Below are positions 6,788 to 9,446 of a DNA stretch of 9,446 bases, in pieces; the first letter of the stretch is position 1, and each line of letters begins with the position of its first letter. The translations under genes and the position numbers were made by a program. Where the stretch lies: the NCBI GenBank assembly GCA_019247135.1, contig JAFAPL010000995.1:1-9446 (forward strand), read 5' to 3'. The notes under the pieces are model-generated. The model ran no database searches, was not told the DNA's origin, and saw only the letters and a list, made by a program, of their open reading frames with translations. Source of the stretch: Chloroflexota bacterium. Lineage in GTDB: Bacteria > Chloroflexota > UBA6077 > CF-72.

Positions 6788-8520
6788 TGACGGCGCAAGA
6801 GTATGCCGGCTACCACCTGGCGCGCGATGGGGTGATAGCGTGGCGCGTATCGCTCGAAGAGTTCCTGCGCGAGGGCGCGGGTCTCCTGGCGGTCCGCCAG
6901 CGCAGAGTAGAGCGGCCGCAGGTACTTCATGCGCCCGATACTGCCGAGCACCTCCTGTGCGCGGGCCACGGCTGGGCCATAGCCCGACCTGATCCCGAGC
7001 ACCAGCCATCGCTCGACCACGTCGTAGTTCCGAGTCGCGGTCAGGTCGTACCGCGTATCCAGCTCTTCCAACGTGCCGATGGCCGCCGGAGCTGGAACCG
7101 AGTCGATGTACAGCTGCCATTCGGTCGCGGTCCACGCGTTGGCCAGATCATCGCTAGGCAGCCGCCCGTGCAGTGCACGGATCGCGTCGAGTCTGGAAGA
7201 CGCGGCCCGCGGCGCATTGACCGGTAGGCCTGGTTCGTAGAGCCACGGCGCGGGATCGAGTCCAGGGCGCGGGGACTGAGCCTGCAGGAATGCGACGAAC
7301 TCTTCAGTTGTGATCGCGCGAAACCGAAACCGATCGATGTAGGCGCGCAGGAACGTGTCGAATGCCGCCCGTCCGGCTGCTTGCTCGAGAGCGCGGAACA
7401 GCAATGCGCCCTTCTCGTACGGCACCTGCGTGTATGCGTCGTCGGGATCAATGCCGTCGAGGTGCGTGCGGAGACAGGTGAGCTGAGGCCGGCCCTCGCT
7501 TTCCAGCCGCTGCATGGCTTCGTCGAGCTGTTGGCGGCCGAGGGCCCAGTCGAGCTGGGCCGTGTCCGACCCCCACAGCGCCTCCACGATGCGGCGCTCG
7601 GCGTAGGTCGCCCCACCCTCGTTGAGCCAGAAGTGCTCGGCATTCGCGTTGGAGATCAAATTGCCTGTCCACGAGTGGGCCAGCTCGTGCGCGATGACCG
7701 CCACTGAGGATCGATCGCCGACCACGACGCTTGGCGTCAGGAAAGTCAAGCGCGGGTTTTCCATGCCTCCGTACGGAAACGCGGGCGGCAGCACGAGCAC
7801 GTCGTAGCGGCCCCAGTCGTACGGGCCGAATAGCTGCTCGCCAGTGCTGAGCATCTGCTCGGTCTCGGCAAACTCCCATGCCGCATCCTCGACCATCGAT
7901 GGTTCGGCCCATACCCGCGTGCGCGGTCCAAGGTCTCGCGACACGAGGTCGCCAATGGCAAACGCAAACAGGTACGGCGCAATCGGCTGCTGCATGCGAA
8001 AGCTGCCATCGGCGAGAGCCTCGGCAGCCATGAGCACGGTCAGCTCGGGCGGCGCGTCGATGCTCGCATCGAAGCGGAGACGAGTGGTTGGCGTGTCCTG
8101 CAGCGGCACGACTGATCGCGCATGGATCGGCTGACACTGCGTGTACAGGAAGGGCTGGCGGCCGCCCGACGTCTGCGACGGATCGAGCCACTGCAATGCC
8201 GTGGCCTCCGGACTCGTTCGATAGCGGAGGCTGATGGCACTCGCGGCGCGTGGCACCGCGACGCGCAGCCGCTGGCCGAGGATTGGCTCGGTCCGTCCGA
8301 GCTCGAATTCGAGCTCCGTCCCGTGCTCGTCGACGACACTCTCGACCACGAGAGCTCGCGTATCGAGATCAAGCGGGCCAGCCTGCGCGGTCTCCGCAAA
8401 CCGCAGCGTTGCTTCACAGCTCAACGCGCGCGTCGGAAAATCGACGTGCGCACGCCAGGTCAGCGTGTCCGCCCTTGGCTGCGCGTCGTCCGTGTAGGAA
8501 TGCGGGTCGTGTCGCGCCAA
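6784..8520 (-). CDS. M1 family aminopeptidase, leukotriene A4 hydrolase-like
   Basis: This 578-residue protein has the three-part LTA4H layout: N-terminal beta saddle, thermolysin-like catalytic domain, and C-terminal helical domain. QCQPIHARSVVPLQDTP (128-144) and GGMEN (251-255) bind the peptide N-terminus. HELAH (278-282) plus E301 in WLNEGGATY, 19 residues on, bind zinc. DPDDAYTQVPYEKG gives Y363 and Y368, matching LTA4H Y378 and Y383. In the C-terminal domain SIGRMKYLRPL gives R530 and K532, matching the carboxylate-binding R563 and K565. It should remove N-terminal residues from short peptides in the cytosol; no signal peptide is seen. The start is TTG 8520: the frame is closed upstream by a stop at 8569-8571 and contains no ATG or GTG in between, while MARHDPHSYTDDAQP is a sensible family N-terminus. 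No clear ribosome-binding site precedes it. It is the first gene of the seven-gene run. Confidence 0.95.
   Translation of the reverse strand: MARHDPHSYTDDAQPRADTLTWRAHVDFPTRALSCEATLRFAETAQAGPLDLDTRALVVESVVDEHGTELEFELGRTEPILGQRLRVAVPRAASAISLRYRTSPEATALQWLDPSQTSGGRQPFLYTQCQPIHARSVVPLQDTPTTRLRFDASIDAPPELTVLMAAEALADGSFRMQQPIAPYLFAFAIGDLVSRDLGPRTRVWAEPSMVEDAAWEFAETEQMLSTGEQLFGPYDWGRYDVLVLPPAFPYGGMENPRLTFLTPSVVVGDRSSVAVIAHELAHSWTGNLISNANAEHFWLNEGGATYAERRIVEALWGSDTAQLDWALGRQQLDEAMQRLESEGRPQLTCLRTHLDGIDPDDAYTQVPYEKGALLFRALEQAAGRAAFDTFLRAYIDRFRFRAITTEEFVAFLQAQSPRPGLDPAPWLYEPGLPVNAPRAASSRLDAIRALHGRLPSDDLANAWTATEWQLYIDSVPAPAAIGTLEELDTRYDLTATRNYDVVERWLVLGIRSGYGPAVARAQEVLGSIGRMKYLRPLYSALADRQETRALAQELFERYAPRYHPIARQVVAGILLRRQ
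8299..8316. repeat. 18-bp perfect palindrome inside the M1 peptidase gene
   Basis: GAGCTCGAATTCGAGCTC is its own reverse complement and lies exactly in codon phase, coding ELEFEL (residues 69-74) of the M1 peptidase N-terminal domain. It is probably a by-product of the alternating Glu-hydrophobic strand, and I see no second copy in the window. A regulatory or protein-binding role is possible, as it lies about 200 bp inside the gene from the divergent promoter region, but nothing supports it. Confidence 0.4.
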
Positions 8521-8543
8521 GCGAGGGTCTAGAGTACCTGGTG
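8521..8543. promoter_or_regulatory. Short divergent intergenic region with a possible bidirectional -10 element
   Basis: Only 23 bp separate the TTG of the M1 peptidase (minus strand) from the ATG of the anchored protein (plus strand). The heptamer TAGAGTA at 8530-8536 reads TAGAGT on the plus strand and TACTCT on the minus strand, both fitting the TAnnnT core of a sigma-70 type -10 box. The expected start sites would fall at or within a few bases of each start codon, giving leaderless or nearly leaderless messages, which fits the lack of good ribosome sites on both sides. No convincing -35 hexamer is visible in either direction. Any -35 or activator site would lie inside the coding sequences. 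This is a motif-level inference. Confidence 0.35.
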
Positions 8544-9215
8544 ATGGTGCGCTTTCGTCGGCGGCTGCTCACCGTCCTCGTGCCGTTGACAGTGCTCGCC
8601 GTGCTTGCTGCCGCGTCTGTCTTGTGGCTGGAGCAACAAAGTGCACGCGCGCGAGTGGCGGAAGCCGAGCTGCAACCAGCGCTCGAGCGTGCTGTCGCCG
8701 CCGAAGCGCGGGCCGCGCGCGCGGAGGCATCACTGACGGCTATCGCAATTGCCATTGCTGACCAGAAGCAGGCTGATGTGGCGGCTACCGCCACGGCGGT
8801 CGCGCAAGCGAACGAACCGGAGCGCGGGCTCGAGCACGCCCTCGGCCAGTTGTTCGGGGTGTATCAGGACCCGTCCGGGCCAGCCTACGACCAGCTCACC
8901 CGTGCCTTCTCGCCCGAGGCCTTGCAGGTCGTGCGCGCAGAAGCCGACTACCTGCGCGGCAATGGCCAGCACCTCGGTGGCGTGTCCACATTCACCGTCG
9001 AGCCATCCCCGTTGACGCAACTGGAGCCTGACGTGGCTGAGGTGCAGACGACCGAGCGGTGGGTCTATGACGAGCGGGATCACTCAGACAACCGCGTGCG
9101 CTGCTTCGTCGAAGACAGCGACCAGACCTATCAGCTCCGCCACGCTGAGCAGGGCTGGATCGTCGACCAGATTCAGCTCGGCTCGACACATCGAAGCGAC
9201 TGCCCGTCGGGCTGA
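8544..9215 (+). CDS. Membrane-anchored hypothetical protein with Ala/Glu-rich stalk and C-terminal IMS/NTF2-like domain
   Basis: This is a 223-residue protein. A basic N-terminus (MVRFRRR) is followed by one hydrophobic helix at about 8-29, so it is probably anchored in the membrane with the rest outside the cytoplasm. Residues 31-90 are rich in Ala, Glu and Arg and likely helical or coiled coil, forming a stalk. Residues 95-216 form a compact alpha+beta domain (YDQLTRAFSPEAL, then strands with ERWVYDERD, YQLRH and GWIVDQIQL). This pattern resembles ARC6-like IMS or SnoaL/NTF2-like domains, but I cannot confirm it. The only two cysteines (C187, C220) could form a disulfide outside the cell. 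ATG 8544 is chosen for the basic-hydrophobic N-terminus; GTG 8541 directly before it is possible. The frame is open upstream to 8250, but that part overlaps the M1 gene. Function unknown. Confidence 0.8.
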   Translation: MVRFRRRLLTVLVPLTVLAVLAAASVLWLEQQSARARVAEAELQPALERAVAAEARAARAEASLTAIAIAIADQKQADVAATATAVAQANEPERGLEHALGQLFGVYQDPSGPAYDQLTRAFSPEALQVVRAEADYLRGNGQHLGGVSTFTVEPSPLTQLEPDVAEVQTTERWVYDERDHSDNRVRCFVEDSDQTYQLRHAEQGWIVDQIQLGSTHRSDCPSG

Positions 9216-9446
9216 TGCCTCACCTGGTGCCCGTATGCGAACTGAATCGACTGCCGGCTGACCGTTTCGCTGAAGCGCTCGGGCCCTTGTTCGAAGCAGC
9301 CGACCCGCTTGCGAAATTGCTCTACGCGCATCGGCCGGTCTCGTCCTACGAGCAGTTGATCGACACCGCCGAGCAGCTCACAAACGTGCTCGAAGAAGCC
9401 GGCAAAATCGCGGTGGCGAACGCCCACCCGCGCATCGGCGAAAGCG
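9215..9446 (+). CDS. uraD: OHCU decarboxylase (2-oxo-4-hydroxy-4-carboxy-5-ureidoimidazoline decarboxylase), C-terminus cut by window edge
   Basis: Seventy-seven residues are visible from ATG 9215, which shares one base with the preceding stop (TGATG), so the two genes are probably cotranscribed. The start MPHLVPVCELNRLPADRFAEALGPLFE (read in two halves) fits the UraD opening: an LN..P...F...L..LFE pattern. HRPVSSYEQLIDTA follows, then NAHPRIGE, the family's HPxIG motif with the catalytic His at H71. The enzyme decarboxylates OHCU to S-allantoin, the last step in turning urate into allantoin after uricase and HIU hydrolase. The usual length is about 160-175 residues, so roughly half is missing. 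Uricase and HIU hydrolase genes could lie just to the right. The alternative would be a fused UraD-HIU hydrolase, which cannot be judged from this fragment. Confidence 0.85.
   Translation, partial: MPHLVPVCELNRLPADRFAEALGPLFEAADPLAKLLYAHRPVSSYEQLIDTAEQLTNVLEEAGKIAVANAHPRIGES

Noticed and set aside
6788..7135. Upstream extension of the oligopeptidase frame (116 more residues)
   Set aside because: The segment is out-of-frame M1 peptidase sequence rich in Arg and Gly. The ATGA overlap at 6784-6787 gives a much better start.
7448..8191. 247-residue minus-strand open frame in another frame of the M1 gene
   Set aside because: Composition is Arg/Ala/His-heavy with no domain motif, while the overlapping M1 frame holds all catalytic residues.
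8250..8543. Upstream extension of the anchored protein frame (98 more residues)
   Set aside because: It is antisense to the M1 N-terminal domain, is Arg/Ala-rich, and would bury the basic-hydrophobic anchor inside the protein.
1..9446. Search for CRISPR arrays, tRNA/rRNA genes, IS ends, att sites, defence or phage genes
   Set aside because: No regularly spaced repeats, no RNA gene signatures, no transposase or integrase motifs and no gene-free stretch longer than about 25 bp were found.

Overview
The window is GC-rich (low-to-mid 60s % by eye) and almost wholly coding. It reads as bacterial chromosome with very compact gene packing and frequent GTG/TTG starts. The mix of protein families (an LTA4H-like M1 aminopeptidase, an M2/M3-like oligopeptidase, a sugar SDR carrying a VNGINK motif, a YfhO-like membrane protein and a membrane-anchored protein with an IMS-like tail) makes me think of Chloroflexota or a related soil or aquatic lineage. 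That is only an impression: there is no rRNA or phylogenetic marker here. I see no tRNA, rRNA, CRISPR array, insertion sequence, integrase, phage gene or other sign of transfer.

Region 1 (8520 down to 1, minus strand) is a run of seven genes, in order of transcription: M1 aminopeptidase, M2/M3-like oligopeptidase, family 2 glycosyltransferase, NAD-dependent sugar epimerase/dehydratase (SDR), DegT/DnrJ/EryC1/StrS aminotransferase, SAM-dependent methyltransferase, and a YfhO-like multi-pass membrane protein that runs off the left edge. Five of the six junctions are 4-nt ATGA or GTGA stop/start overlaps and the sixth overlaps by 11 nt, so the whole block looks like one translationally coupled operon. 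The last five genes make a coherent surface-glycan set: a nucleotide sugar is modified by the SDR and aminated by the aminotransferase, possibly methylated, handed to a lipid or glycan by the glycosyltransferase, and probably used outside the membrane by the GT-C-like membrane protein. The two peptidases at the head are not obviously related to glycan synthesis.

Region 2 (8521-8543) is a 23-bp gap between divergent genes. It holds a symmetric TAnnnTA element (8530-8536) that could act as a -10 box for both directions.

Region 3 (8544 to the right edge, plus strand) has a short membrane-anchored protein with an Ala/Glu-rich stalk and a C-terminal IMS/NTF2-like domain. It overlaps by one base the start of uraD (OHCU decarboxylase, urate catabolism), which runs off the right edge.

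Three gene starts must be set well inside longer open frames (2283, 6787, 8544). The first 1.5 kb is one real gene, although it has no stop codon within the window. The items most worth a second look are the SDR, which has Asn where the catalytic Tyr should be; the coupling of peptidases to glycan genes; and the possible bidirectional promoter. I found no clear evidence of a wholly new system.
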